From a virus: a stretch of 38,522 nucleotides of DNA. The number at the start of each line of letters is the position of its first letter. The stretch's first letter is position 1. The position numbers and the translations under genes are program-made. Location of the stretch: the IMG/VR virus record IMGVR_UViG_3300046511_000282, positions 1 through 38,522 of that record; one strand, given 5' to 3'. Positions 14,948 through 23,999 of the stretch are shown here, piece by piece. The notes beneath the pieces were generated by a model, which ran no database searches, was not told the DNA's origin, and saw only the letters and a program-made list of their open reading frames with translations.

Positions 14948-15352
14948 ATGCCAACCGCTGTCTCGTATCCAACAGGCCGCACCGTCAACTTCAACGTCGG
15001 TCAGGGTTTGCACGACATCTCGCTGCTGGCGAGTGGCAACGGCTGGTCTGCTGCCACCATCACGGCCCACGCCGGAGGAACGCAGGCCGCAGCCACGCCG
15101 GTCCGCAGCGCCTGCACATTGATTGCCGTCTGTGCCACCGCTGCCGATAGCGTCGTGCTGCCGCCCGCTGTGGGTGGGCAGTTGCTGTGGATCACCAACG
15201 CTGGGGCAGCGTCCTCGCAGATATTTGCCGCTCCCGGTGCTGACACGATCAACGGCGTGGCGAACGGCACCGGCATCGCGCTGGCGAACGGCAAGTCGGT
15301 CACGCTGATGTCTCCGCTGGCCGGCGCCTGGTTCAGCATCCTGTCGGCGTAA
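14948..15352 (+). CDS. Probable head decoration or minor structural protein
   Basis: The 134-residue protein is rich in Ala, Gly, Thr and Val with no charged clusters, typical of an all-beta virion protein. It starts PTAVSYPTGRTVNFNVGQGL and has CTLIAVCATAADSVVLPPAV, then LLWITNAGAASSQIFAAPGA. The last part (TINGVANGTGIALANGKSVT, then LAGAWFSILSA) is like the ends of fibre or decoration trimers. AGGAG lies about 9 bases before the ATG. Its place between coat and gp4-like genes suggests capsid decoration; no family could be named. Confidence 0.6.
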   Translation: MPTAVSYPTGRTVNFNVGQGLHDISLLASGNGWSAATITAHAGGTQAAATPVRSACTLIAVCATAADSVVLPPAVGGQLLWITNAGAASSQIFAAPGADTINGVANGTGIALANGKSVTLMSPLAGAWFSILSA

Positions 15353-15356
15353 CGCC

Positions 15357-16565
15357 ATGACGATCGCTAACGACCTGATATTCCTATCGCTGCGCAATGC
15401 CGGTGTGAACGGAGTCGGCCAGACCCCGATGGCTGACGACGTCAACGACAGCTTCAAGGTTCTCAACGCCTGGATCAACGAGCTGAACCTAGAGCGTCGG
15501 GTAAAGGCTAACCGCATTATGCTGCCGACGTTCCCCGACCTCGCCCATGACGTGGTCTTCTGGACGCCCTACGAGCACGTCCTGCTTACCAGCATGGCGG
15601 TGCGGCTGCGGCAAATCTACGCGCTACCTCCCATAGACCTCGACGTTAAGCTCGCTGTGAGCGCGCTACAGGCGTTCAACGCCATCAATCAGCAACAGGT
15701 CGCCCCGATCATCTGGGGAGTGCCTGAGACCGTCGAGCAGGCTGTCTTCCTCGCACTTCGCATGGCCGGGCGCATCACAGACGAGCAGTCCGTCGCGGAC
15801 GGCTCCAAGGATGTCAGCGACGCATTCGCGCTGTTGGTGATGATGCTGCACCAGTGGCAGCGCAAGCGATGGCTGATCTGGAACGAGCAGGAGGTGTCGG
15901 TCGTCTCGACTGGCGCCAACTGGTACACCATCGGCCCAGGCCAGAACATCGACGTGGCACGCCCCGACAAGGTTCACGCTGCGTGGGTGCGACTCGCGCC
16001 GTTCGTCTACAACGTGCCGAGCGACACCCCGCTGCCGGAGGCGCTGCCATTCCGCCTCGGTGCCAACCCAGCGACGGCAACGCATAACCCAGTGGATATA
16101 CCGCTCGCTATCATCGAGTCGAAAGAGGACTGGTCCGGCATCGCCATCAAGGATCTGAAGTCAATCCCGGCTGCCGTGTTCTATGACAGCAGCTTTCCGG
16201 TCGGGCGCGTCTACTTCTGGCCGGTGCCACCGAATGCGACCTATGAGATGCACCTCGTCATCAAGGCGTCCCTGCCGGTGTATCAGGGCCTCGATGACGA
16301 CCTCGGCCTGCCGCCTGAATACCTCGACGCGGTGGTCAACAATCTGGCGGTGCGAATTGCCACGGCATCCGGCGGGCAGGTTAGCCCCCTGCTGTTGGCC
16401 GAGGCACGCGCCAGTCTCAACACCATCAGGATGGCCAACAGCCAGATCCCGCTCCTAAGCATGCCGGCCGCATTGAGCGGCCACCGCGGCGGCGACGTGT
16501 CTAGCTGGGCCGGGCGCGGGCTCAATCAGGCTTGGACTGTGGGCGGCACCAGCGTCCTAGGTTAG
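15357..16565 (+). CDS. P22 gp4-like head-completion protein with an extra N-terminal copy
   Basis: The C-terminal part carries the gp4-like features: ANWYTIGPGQNIDVARPDK, IPLAIIESKEDWSGIAIKD and VFYDSSFPVGRVYFWPVPPN. It goes on with LGLPPEYLDAVVNNLAVRIA. P22 gp4 sits under the portal and prevents loss of packaged DNA. The protein has 402 residues, longer than expected for one such unit. Residues 3-110 (IANDLIFLSLRNAGVNGVGQ...DDVNDSFKVLNAWINELNLE) look like a second copy of the helical start at about 125-170 (VEQAVFLALRMAGRITDEQS...DVSDAFALLVMMLHQW). The gene starts four bases after the preceding stop. Confidence 0.8.
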   Translation: MTIANDLIFLSLRNAGVNGVGQTPMADDVNDSFKVLNAWINELNLERRVKANRIMLPTFPDLAHDVVFWTPYEHVLLTSMAVRLRQIYALPPIDLDVKLAVSALQAFNAINQQQVAPIIWGVPETVEQAVFLALRMAGRITDEQSVADGSKDVSDAFALLVMMLHQWQRKRWLIWNEQEVSVVSTGANWYTIGPGQNIDVARPDKVHAAWVRLAPFVYNVPSDTPLPEALPFRLGANPATATHNPVDIPLAIIESKEDWSGIAIKDLKSIPAAVFYDSSFPVGRVYFWPVPPNATYEMHLVIKASLPVYQGLDDDLGLPPEYLDAVVNNLAVRIATASGGQVSPLLLAEARASLNTIRMANSQIPLLSMPAALSGHRGGDVSSWAGRGLNQAWTVGGTSVLG

Positions 16566-16580
16566 CAAGGAGCTATTTCC

Positions 16581-18137
16581 ATGAGCATGAGCAGGCAGCA
16601 GCGTGGCCTCGCGCGCCTTGGCGGGACGCCGACGACGATGACCACCACGCCGCCCCCAACCACCTCCACCACCGGATACCCGTGGGCCGATGGCGACATC
16701 CTCTATGCTGCCGATCTCAACGCAGCCATCGCTTCGCAGGTCTATCAGTCCCCCGCAATCGTAACCGCTCCGCTAACCGTGACGACCGGCAGCGGTGACT
16801 TTGTTATCAGTGATGCCTATTCCGTCCCCTCGCCGAACAGCGGCATTTATATGACGCCCAACGGGACTAATGTTGCATTATGTCCCGGCGGTGATTTTGG
16901 CTGTGCGCCGCCGGCCACGTTCAACGCGCAGTCAGCATGGTTTCTGAAGACCCAGGGTGTGGCGAACCAGCAGGAAAGCGGCCTATTCGTTCTGGTCGAT
17001 TCCAGCACCGGAGAGGATACGTTATGGCTGCCGAACACCGGTTACGTGCTCGGTGTCTTCGTGGAGGCCAACGGCAATCTCTATAATTGCACGACGGCCG
17101 GGCACAGCGCCGTCAGTGGCACGGGACCAAGCGGCACCGGAACCGGCATTGCCGATGGTACCTGCGTTTGGAACTATGGCGGGCCGAGCTACGCTAATGG
17201 CAAGAACGGCGTCGCCGTCAGTATGATAATGCGCCCCGGCTCAGGACAGGCGTTTGCTCTGCCAGTCTCATTGCAACTGGAGCCAGGATGGAAGGGGCGA
17301 TTTGGCTGCGCCATGGAACTCGATACAGCCAATTTCAGCGGCAACGATACGCAGCTCGGTTCCGCCACTATAATCTATGACCTGTATCTAAGTGGCTCTG
17401 TCGGCAGTGAGCCGATCACCGCCTATCTGGCGATCGGGCCGGGCGCGATCGTAGCGGGAAGCGGCGGCACATTCGCGGGATATTATGGCATCTATATAGG
17501 CGGCAACAACGCCTATAAGAACAGCGAGATCGCCTTGCATGGCACCGGCTCACAAGCCGGTTATTTTGACGGCGGGGCGCATGCTGTGGCTGGCATTAAT
17601 GAGGGATCAACCTCCCCCACTGGACTGCTGCTTACCGGCACATATAGCGGTAATGCGATATATGCTTGCAGCGGGAAGTTTATTCTTGCGCCGTCCGGCC
17701 TGCTTGGCCTCGGCAACGGTATGTCGGTTGCGATACCGGCGTCCGGCGTGCTGGAGACTTTCTTGTCCGGCGCCACGGTGACCGGCAATATCTCCACCAA
17801 CGGGACAACGACCTCCTACAACACGTCATCGGATTACCGGCTGAAGACGCTGAGTAGTGCGACAGCGGACGGCGCGCTGATCGATCGGCTACAGGTTCAT
17901 ATGGGCACCTTCAAGGCTGAGCCTGGCGCGGCGCCGCGCTCGATGCTGATTGCGCACGAGGTACAGCAGCACATGCCGCAGGTGGTGCAGGGTAAGAAAG
18001 ATGCCGTTGATGAAGACGGCAAGCCCGTCATGCAGATGATCGACCATTCCGCACTGATCCCCGAGCTGATCGCCAAGTGTCAGGCGCTATCGCGGGAGGT
18101 CGCGGAGTTGCGTGCGGCGATCGGGCGTGGCGTATGA
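16581..18137 (+). CDS. Tail spike or fibre with C-terminal S74 intramolecular chaperone
   Basis: The 518-residue product has a basic, then Thr/Pro-rich N-terminus and the motif [20 protein letters not shown] (about residues 32-51), shared with the next gene. The middle is Gly-rich and beta-type, suiting a trimeric shaft. From residue 415 is an S74 intramolecular chaperone: [11 protein letters not shown] with the cleavage-site Ser, then [20 protein letters not shown] and [19 protein letters not shown], ending in a coiled coil. These domains fold endosialidase-type trimers and then cut themselves off at the Ser. AAGGAG lies 9 bases before the ATG. No catalytic depolymerase motif was identified. 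Confidence 0.85.
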   Translation: MSMSRQQRGLARLGGTPTTMTTTPPPTTSTTGYPWADGDILYAADLNAAIASQVYQSPAIVTAPLTVTTGSGDFVISDAYSVPSPNSGIYMTPNGTNVALCPGGDFGCAPPATFNAQSAWFLKTQGVANQQESGLFVLVDSSTGEDTLWLPNTGYVLGVFVEANGNLYNCTTAGHSAVSGTGPSGTGTGIADGTCVWNYGGPSYANGKNGVAVSMIMRPGSGQAFALPVSLQLEPGWKGRFGCAMELDTANFSGNDTQLGSATIIYDLYLSGSVGSEPITAYLAIGPGAIVAGSGGTFAGYYGIYIGGNNAYKNSEIALHGTGSQAGYFDGGAHAVAGINEGSTSPTGLLLTGTYSGNAIYACSGKFILAPSGLLGLGNGMSVAIPASGVLETFLSGATVTGNISTNGTTTSYNTSSDYRLKTLSSATADGALIDRLQVHMGTFKAEPGAAPRSMLIAHEVQQHMPQVVQGKKDAVDEDGKPVMQMIDHSALIPELIAKCQALSREVAELRAAIGRGV

Positions 18138-19039
18138 CCGGCGGTTATCCATGGGCTACCGGCGATGCGCTGCTGGCGGCGGACCTCAATGCGGCCATTG
18201 CGGGCGCCGGGACGGGCGCACAGGGGCCTCCCGGCAAGGATGGGGGAGTAGGCCCCGCTGGACCGGCTGGCGCCCCAGGCCCCGCTGGACCGGCCGGCGC
18301 ACCGGGAGGCGGCGTGTCCTCCGTTGCCACGTCAGGCAGCGGCATCGCTGGAGGCCCCATCACCACCAGCGGCGTACTCACCGTGGCGTGGAACGGCCCG
18401 GCAGTCAGCGCGCTCGGCACCGGCCTCTCAGCAGCCGGCGGCACGCTGGTGGTCACAGGCGTTCCCGCTACTGGCACTGCGGGCGGCGACCTTACCGGCG
18501 TCTACCCGAACCCGACGCTGGTCACCACCGGCGTGTCAGCCGCCACCTATGGCGACGCAACACACGTTGCCACATTCACGGTCGACGCGAAGGGACGGAT
18601 CACCACCGCCTCCAGCGTCGCGCTCACTGCACCGCCGGTGTCGTTCACCAGCGTTACCGGGACAGCCACGTATTCACAACTCCCGACCGAAGTCGCACAG
18701 GTTCCGATCGCCTTCCCGTTCAGTGGCAAGCCGGCCGCGGGCGCCATTATCAATGTGCCGATGGCCATGGCACTGACCGTGCCGGCGAGCCTGGCGGGGA
18801 CGGTCGTATATGATAGCACGAAAACCACGAGCAGCGCGGTGTTCACCGTCAACCGCATCTCCTCCGGGACCACGACGGCGCTCGGCACCGTCACTGTCAC
18901 AAGCACCTCCAACACCAGCGCCACGCTGAGCGGGGCCGGCGGCAGCCTCGCAATTGGGGATGTTCTCCAGATCGTAGCGCCCACTCAGGACGCGACGCTC
19001 GCCGACATCGGCGTTACTGTGCTGTGCGCTAGGATATAG
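18134..19039 (+). CDS. Tail fibre protein with collagen-like repeats
   Basis: The ATG overlaps the preceding TGA. The product has 301 residues. Residues 3-22 ([20 protein letters not shown]) repeat the N-terminal motif of the preceding spike. Residues 29-58 are a run of about ten Gly-X-Y triplets ([19 protein letters not shown]...), giving a short collagen-like trimer. After that come beta-type repeats with [39 protein letters not shown] and a C-terminal head with [20 protein letters not shown]. That arrangement is common in phage fibres. It is probably attached at the same point as the neighbouring spike. Confidence 0.8.
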   Translation: MTGGYPWATGDALLAADLNAAIAGAGTGAQGPPGKDGGVGPAGPAGAPGPAGPAGAPGGGVSSVATSGSGIAGGPITTSGVLTVAWNGPAVSALGTGLSAAGGTLVVTGVPATGTAGGDLTGVYPNPTLVTTGVSAATYGDATHVATFTVDAKGRITTASSVALTAPPVSFTSVTGTATYSQLPTEVAQVPIAFPFSGKPAAGAIINVPMAMALTVPASLAGTVVYDSTKTTSSAVFTVNRISSGTTTALGTVTVTSTSNTSATLSGAGGSLAIGDVLQIVAPTQDATLADIGVTVLCARI

Positions 19040-19042
19040 GCG

Positions 19043-20572
19043 GTGGCTGACTGGTACGTCTCGTCTGCCTCATACGCCGCCATCGCAGCGTTCGTGCCGA
19101 GCGCTGTCTACAGCATCGGAAATATCGTGAAACCTACCGCGCCGGCCCTCAAAGCGCAGTGGGCGTTCCGTTGCACCACCGCCGGGACCGCCAGCACCGA
19201 GCCAGCGTGGCCCACGGCTAACAATAGCACCGTCACCACAGGGGGCGCGACGTTCACCAACGTTACCGGGCAATCGACGTTTGGCTGGAGCGCTGCTGCG
19301 GGCGACATCCCGACGCTGATCGGCGCCGTCGGCACGTTCCGGTTCGCGGCCGGCGACCGCATGTTCGTCAGCAGCGACCACAGTGAGACACAGACCGCAA
19401 CCGTCACTTATGGCTCCGGGACAGCTTCTGTAGCGTTTGGCGTGGGCCAAGTTCTGAGCGTCAATCGCGCCGGCAGCACGCCTCCCGTCGCGGCTGACCT
19501 GACGGCAGGAGCGACCGTCACGGTTACGACCGGGGTGATGACATTGGAGGCCACGTTTCCCGTCTACCATTATGGGATGCACTACACGTATACTGGGGCG
19601 ACCGCCAATGCCATCCTGTTCAACTCAAGCGGACTGAAGACCCACTGGTTAGATACCTGCCAGTTATATCTGAATACTGCCACTGCCGGATGTCATTACG
19701 CTAGCGGTGGTGGGGTCACGGTCGTGCTGAATAACTCCACCGTGCAATTCGGGGCCACCGGCCAGACGATCCTTGCCACGACGGGACCGTTTGAGATCGT
19801 CTGGCTGAATACGACGAGCGCGATAGCGGGAGCGACACTCCCGACAAACCTGTTCGCCGTGAGCACGGCGTCCCAAGCGATGACAGTGACGGCACGCGGT
19901 GTCGATCTTAGTGCTGTTACCAACACCCTCGTGCTTGGCACGTCAGGCGCCGGTAGCAAGTTTCTGTTCGACAGTTGCCGCATCGCCTCCGGCGTTACTC
20001 GCTACAACGGTACGGGTGTCCTCAACACCCGCGACTTGGTGGAACTGGTTAACTGCTATGATGGCACGAACTTCGTCTCCGAGAGCTACCAGCCGTCCGG
20101 CGCGGTCACTACCGAGTTCACCATCACGCTAAGTGGTGGCGCTGCCGACAATGTCGGAACCTACAGCCACAAGATGGTGTCGAATACGAACGTCGATAAA
20201 TACGCCAACCCGCTCGTGGGCTTCTGGATGGACGCGAACTATGCGACGACCGGCAGCAGCAAGACCGCCACGGTGGAGATTATCAGCAGCGGCACGCTGA
20301 ACAACGACGAGATCAGCCTTATTGTGGAATACCTCGGCACCGCCGGCTCCTCACTCGCCAGCATAGCGACCAGCCTGCCCGCCAACGTGCTGACGACAGC
20401 CGGCGCCGTGACAACCTCCACAGCCACTTGGAACAGCAGCCCGGCCACGCCGGTCAAACAACATCTTCAGGTGACGTTCACCCCACAGACAGCCGGTCGC
20501 GTGCGCGCACAGGTGCGGCTCGGGAAGGCGTCCACTACGGTCTACGTCAATCCACAGGTGACCATCACATGA
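19043..20572 (+). CDS. Large beta-rich virion protein, probable fibre or adhesin
   Basis: The 509-residue product begins at a GTG with AGGATATAGG upstream. The opening ADWYVSSASYAAIAAFVPSA, YSIGNIVKPTAPALK and AFRCTTAGTASTEPAW is a module seen at the start of phage particle proteins. The rest is rich in Thr, Ser, Val and Gly. The part from about 180 to 320 (short, regular strands: NAILFNSSGLKTHWLDTCQL, TVVLNNSTVQFGA, LGTSGAGSKFLFDSCRI) resembles a parallel beta-helix. The C-terminal domain (FTITLSGGAADNVGTYSHKM ... VRAQVRLGKASTTVYVNPQV) may be a carbohydrate-binding sandwich. No enzyme motif was seen. Confidence 0.65.
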   Translation: MADWYVSSASYAAIAAFVPSAVYSIGNIVKPTAPALKAQWAFRCTTAGTASTEPAWPTANNSTVTTGGATFTNVTGQSTFGWSAAAGDIPTLIGAVGTFRFAAGDRMFVSSDHSETQTATVTYGSGTASVAFGVGQVLSVNRAGSTPPVAADLTAGATVTVTTGVMTLEATFPVYHYGMHYTYTGATANAILFNSSGLKTHWLDTCQLYLNTATAGCHYASGGGVTVVLNNSTVQFGATGQTILATTGPFEIVWLNTTSAIAGATLPTNLFAVSTASQAMTVTARGVDLSAVTNTLVLGTSGAGSKFLFDSCRIASGVTRYNGTGVLNTRDLVELVNCYDGTNFVSESYQPSGAVTTEFTITLSGGAADNVGTYSHKMVSNTNVDKYANPLVGFWMDANYATTGSSKTATVEIISSGTLNNDEISLIVEYLGTAGSSLASIATSLPANVLTTAGAVTTSTATWNSSPATPVKQHLQVTFTPQTAGRVRAQVRLGKASTTVYVNPQVTIT

Positions 20573-20742
20573 GCACACAAACGCTCAGCGCGGGGCGGCC
20601 CGGCGCCGGCTCTGCTGTGGTTACTGATGCCGCCGCGCCGCTTACCGTCAACGTCTGTGGCGTGGGTGTGGTGCAGACCGGCACCAGCGGTGGCGGCGGT
20701 GGCGGCACGACGCAGACCGCGCGCGTCATGGTACTCGCCTGA
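20569..20742 (+). CDS. Small structural-type protein of 57 residues
   Basis: The ATG overlaps the preceding TGA, and the stop overlaps the ATG of the duplicated gp10-type start at 20742. The sequence is STQTLSAGRPGAGSAVVTDA, then APLTVNVCGVGVVQTG, a run of six Gly and TTQTARVMVLA. Low complexity and beta-type. Function unknown; it is probably a virion component because it lies inside the tail gene run. Confidence 0.55.
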   Translation: MSTQTLSAGRPGAGSAVVTDAAAPLTVNVCGVGVVQTGTSGGGGGGTTQTARVMVLA

Positions 20743-20807
20743 TGGTCAAGGTCGCGCTCACCGGCGGGGCATACACCGCGCACAGCGTTATCGCGGCGGC
20801 GCAGCGT
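20742..20807 (+). pseudogene. Stranded original 5' end of the gp10-like gene
   Basis: Twenty-two codons (MVKVALTGGAYTAHSVIAAA, QR) match the start of the intact gp10-like gene at 20966 in 16 of 20 aligned residues. The ATG still overlaps the preceding stop in the usual TGATG style. After the QR codons the match ends and the frame runs into the HNH remnant (it stays open to 20969). The codons here are GC-ending in 18 of 21 cases, as in the rest of the phage, so this is probably the native start. Confidence 0.7.
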
Positions 20808-20823
20808 ATTGCTTGCGTTATGA

Positions 20824-21006
20824 ATGGTGCGGCATACCTACGTTCCCGGGCTAACAATCGAACGCATCAACGTGAACGGCAACTATTGCCTAGGCAACTG
20901 CATGTGGATACCGCGGTCCATGCAATCAGGGAATCGACGCCCTTATTCCGAGTGGAAGCGCCGCGATGAAGATAGCTCTAACAGGAGGTGCGTATCAGGC
21001 TCATAG
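20824..21006 (+). pseudogene. HNH homing endonuclease remnant
   Basis: A 60-codon frame starts right after an in-frame TGA. It holds PGLTIERINVNGNYCLGNCM, then WIPRSMQSGNRRPYSEWK. This matches the C-terminal half of a common phage HNH family (pattern ...DRIDNDGNYEPGNCRWAT...QxxNRR). The N-terminal half, with the first zinc/HNH residues, is missing. The end of the frame overlaps the start of the gp10-like gene. It is therefore a broken homing gene lying between the two copies of the gp10-type start. Confidence 0.75.
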
Positions 21007-22432
21007 TGTAATAAGTTCAGCGCAGAGATGCCTAAATCTCGTCCAGGAGCCGATGCCGGAGCATCAGGGCGAGCCAATGCCGGCAGCGCATTACCCCACG
21101 CCAGGGCTGCGCCTGCTCGGCACCATCGGCACCGGGCCGATCCGCGGCGTCCGGCAGTGTACCACGGGCGGGGTCTACGTCGTCTCCGGCAGCGGCGTCT
21201 ATAGCGTGGACCCGCTCTCCTGGGTTGCCACGCATCTAGGCGACATCACGCCAGGACTGACAACGCCTGTCAGCATGCAGGACAACGGACTGGACCTCGT
21301 GATCGTGGACGGAAGCGCGAACGGCTGGGACGTGACGCTCGCGACCGACGCCTTCGCGCAGATCACCGACCCAACCGGCTTTTTCCCCGGCGCGGATAGG
21401 GTGGACTATCTCGACACATATCTCGTGTTCAATAAACCCGGCACGCCGCAGTTCTACATCAGCGGCAGCCTGGCGGTGACATTCGACCCGCTCGATTTCG
21501 CCAACAAGGAAAGCTATTCCGACCTGCTCGTGACGCTCGCCGTCGCCAAGCGCGAGGTGTGGCTTCTCGGTGAGCGCACGACCGAGATCTGGTATAACGC
21601 CGGAGCAACCGATATCGGCGCCGGTTCCTTCCCGTTTGCCGAGGTGCAGTCAGTCTTCGTGGATCATGGCTGCGCCGCGAAGTATTCGCCCGCAGTCTAC
21701 GACAATGGTATCTTCTGGTTGACCCGCGACCGCCAGGGCCAGGGATTCGTCATGCAGGGCACCGGGTATCAGACGAAACGCGTTTCTACTTACGCCATCG
21801 AGGCCGAACTAGCGGGCTATGCGCGTATCGATGACGCTATCGGCTTCTGCTATCAACTCGCGGGCCATACGTTCTATGTGCTCACTTTTCCGCACGCCGA
21901 CCATACCTGGTCGTATGACATCACCACTGGCCATTGGCATGAGTGGCTGTGGATCGACAGCAACGGCAGCGAGCACCGGCACCGCGCGAATTGCTACTGG
22001 CCGTGCAGCGGCACGCCGGTGATCGGCGACTGGCAGAATGGCAATCTGTATGCACTCGATCTCGACGTCTTCACCGACAACGGCCAGCCGATCAAGCGGG
22101 CGCGCTCGTTCCCCCACCTCCTGGCGGACGGAAGGCGTGTATTCTATCGGGAACTCGTCGCCGACCTTGAAACCGGTACGTCGGCCGCCATCGCGCCGAA
22201 CATCAATAACCTGATCTCGCTGCGCTGGTCCGACGATCGCGGACACAGCTACGGTAGCCCCGTGGCGCAGTCCATCGGCGAGGTGGGCGAGTATTATACG
22301 TCGTTGCAGTGGCAGCGGATGGGCATGGCCAGAGATCGCGTGTTTGAGCTTAGCTGGTCGGTGCCGACGCGGACGGCTCTGCAAGGCGCCTGGATTACCG
22401 CTGAGACGGCCGACGCCGACACACCGCAGTAG
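20966..22432 (+). CDS. P22 gp10-like packaged-DNA stabilisation / tail hub protein
   Basis: The 488-residue product fits the Phage_stabilise (P22 gp10) family. It starts KIALTGGAYQAHSVISSAQR, CLNLVQEPMP and continues LRLLGTIGTGPIRGVRQCTT, GVYVVSGSGVYSVD. Later come KREVWLLGERTTEIWYNAGA, QSVFVDHGCAAKYSPAVYDN, GIFWLTRDRQGQGFVM and HTWSYDITTGHWHEW, a beta-propeller-like pattern. In P22 gp10 joins gp4 to the needle and spikes and closes the portal. The first ~24 codons are AT-ending (7 of 24 end in G or C), while the rest use normal high-GC codons from about 21040. This marks a replaced 5' end. Confidence 0.88.
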   Translation: MKIALTGGAYQAHSVISSAQRCLNLVQEPMPEHQGEPMPAAHYPTPGLRLLGTIGTGPIRGVRQCTTGGVYVVSGSGVYSVDPLSWVATHLGDITPGLTTPVSMQDNGLDLVIVDGSANGWDVTLATDAFAQITDPTGFFPGADRVDYLDTYLVFNKPGTPQFYISGSLAVTFDPLDFANKESYSDLLVTLAVAKREVWLLGERTTEIWYNAGATDIGAGSFPFAEVQSVFVDHGCAAKYSPAVYDNGIFWLTRDRQGQGFVMQGTGYQTKRVSTYAIEAELAGYARIDDAIGFCYQLAGHTFYVLTFPHADHTWSYDITTGHWHEWLWIDSNGSEHRHRANCYWPCSGTPVIGDWQNGNLYALDLDVFTDNGQPIKRARSFPHLLADGRRVFYRELVADLETGTSAAIAPNINNLISLRWSDDRGHSYGSPVAQSIGEVGEYYTSLQWQRMGMARDRVFELSWSVPTRTALQGAWITAETADADTPQ

Positions 22433-22440
22433 AAATCCTG

Positions 22441-23190
22441 ATGGCCGCGCTCCTTCCTAATCCAGAGCCACAGTTCGTTGACGCCGCCGGCACGCCTTAC
22501 GCCGGGGGCACGATTGCCACCTATGCGCCAGGCACGTCCGTTCCTAAGGCGACTTGGCGCGACCCGGGGCAGGCCGTGCTCAACACCAACCCGATCCAAC
22601 TCGATGCCGCGGGCCGGTGTGTCATGTATGGCGATGGGGATTACCGCTTGATCCTGCGCGATGCGGCCGGCAACCAGGTGTGGGATCAGCCGTCATCCAC
22701 CATCGTCAGCGCCGCGATGCAGCCCGTGGTGTCGGCGCCGGATCTGGCCACTGCACGCAACCTGCTCGGGGTTGATGACGCCATTGCGGCCGAGGCCGCG
22801 GCACGTTCGTCAGCGGATACTGCGGAGCAGACGGCGCGCATTGCCGCCGACACCGCCGAGACCAATGCGCGGACTGCGGCCGATGCCAACCTACAGAGCC
22901 AGATCGATGCCATCAACGCGACGATCGCCGGACTGCCGGCCCCTACTATCACCGCGACGCAGCATGGCGACGTTACGGTCGATCCGTCAGGCCACACCCG
23001 TGTGACATTTACGACGCCCTACACGTCACTGCCGAATGTCGTCTGCCAGTGCCTGGCGCTCAACTTCGATGTGAACATTGCCAGCATCAGGCCAGACCTG
23101 AACGGCTTTGATATCTGGATCGCCTACGGCATTCCGTCCGTCGTGCCGGCGCCGAACATCCGGTTCCACTGGATCGCGGTGGGCTCCTGA
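22441..23190 (+). CDS. Tail fibre protein, first of two paralogues
   Basis: The 249-residue protein has an N-terminal attachment module (residues 1-95): PQFVDAAGTPYAGGTIATYA, PGTSVPKATWRDPGQAVLNT, NPIQLDAAGRCVMYGDGDYR and LILRDAAGNQVWDQ. This start is common on phage fibres. A heptad region follows (AIAAEAAARSSADTAEQTAR, IAADTAETNARTAADANLQS). The C-terminal ~75 residues form a small beta domain (TATQHGDVTVDPSGHTRVTF ... IWIAYGIPSV). It is directly followed, with a TGATGG overlap, by a paralogue sharing the first two parts. Confidence 0.78.
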   Translation: MAALLPNPEPQFVDAAGTPYAGGTIATYAPGTSVPKATWRDPGQAVLNTNPIQLDAAGRCVMYGDGDYRLILRDAAGNQVWDQPSSTIVSAAMQPVVSAPDLATARNLLGVDDAIAAEAAARSSADTAEQTARIAADTAETNARTAADANLQSQIDAINATIAGLPAPTITATQHGDVTVDPSGHTRVTFTTPYTSLPNVVCQCLALNFDVNIASIRPDLNGFDIWIAYGIPSVVPAPNIRFHWIAVGS

Positions 23191-23999
23191 TGGCTTCCTT
23201 GCTGTTCTCCCCGGTCGTCCAGTTCATCGACGCCAACGGCATGCCCTACGCCGGGGGCACTCTCAACACCTATGCGGCGGGCACCTCGTCCCCCAAGCAA
23301 ACCTGGAGCGAACACACCGGGACCGCTCTCAACACCAATCCGATCCAGCTTGATTCCGCCGGACGCTGCCAGATGTTCGGGGACGGGGAATATCGCCTCG
23401 TGCTGCGAGATGCGGCAGGCAACCAGGTCTGGGACCAGTATTCCACAACCATTGTATCGGCGGCGATGCAGCCAGTTGTCGTGGCGCCGACATTGGTCGA
23501 CGCGCGCCAGGCTATGGGCATCACCGACGCGATCAATGTGGAGGCTACGGCGCGAGCCGTTGCGGACACAGCGGAGGCCAATGCACGAGCTGCCGCTGAT
23601 ACTGCCGAGACGAATGCCCGCATCGACGCGGTCAATCTGCTTACGACGAACCTCAACAGCGAGATTACGCGAGCGCAGGCGGCCGAGGCTAACCTGCAAA
23701 GCCAGATTTCCGGCATCGTGGTGGCGCCGCCGACGTTTGCTTACACCACGCATACCGGCTCATCGACCACCGATGGCAGCGGCGCTTTCACCGCGACATG
23801 GCCGGCTTTCTCCAAGATGTACATAGGGCTGCAGATTGCGCAGTCTGACCCGCTATTCGTAGGGGGATACTTCCAGCCGACAACCATCACGCTCAACAGC
23901 TACAATGGGACACTCAACACGACCGACAACCTCTACCCGACGCCTACAACGAGCGTACAGGCCGGTAAGACGTTTAACTGGACTGTGCAGGGGTACTGA
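23190..23999 (+). CDS. Tail fibre protein, second paralogue
   Basis: The 269-residue product repeats the attachment module of the preceding gene (VQFIDANGMPYAGGTLNTYA, GTSSPKQTWSEHTGTALNTN, PIQLDSAGRCQMFGDGEYR). It also repeats the Ala-rich coiled coil (VEATARAVADTAEANARAAA, DTAETNARIDAVNLL). Its C-terminal head (TFAYTTHTGSSTTDGSGAFT ... YIGLQIAQSDPLFVGGYFQP) is unrelated to that of its neighbour. This is the usual fibre design of a conserved base with an exchangeable tip, here as tandem duplicates. The start overlaps the preceding stop. Confidence 0.78.
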   Translation: MASLLFSPVVQFIDANGMPYAGGTLNTYAAGTSSPKQTWSEHTGTALNTNPIQLDSAGRCQMFGDGEYRLVLRDAAGNQVWDQYSTTIVSAAMQPVVVAPTLVDARQAMGITDAINVEATARAVADTAEANARAAADTAETNARIDAVNLLTTNLNSEITRAQAAEANLQSQISGIVVAPPTFAYTTHTGSSTTDGSGAFTATWPAFSKMYIGLQIAQSDPLFVGGYFQPTTITLNSYNGTLNTTDNLYPTPTTSVQAGKTFNWTVQGY

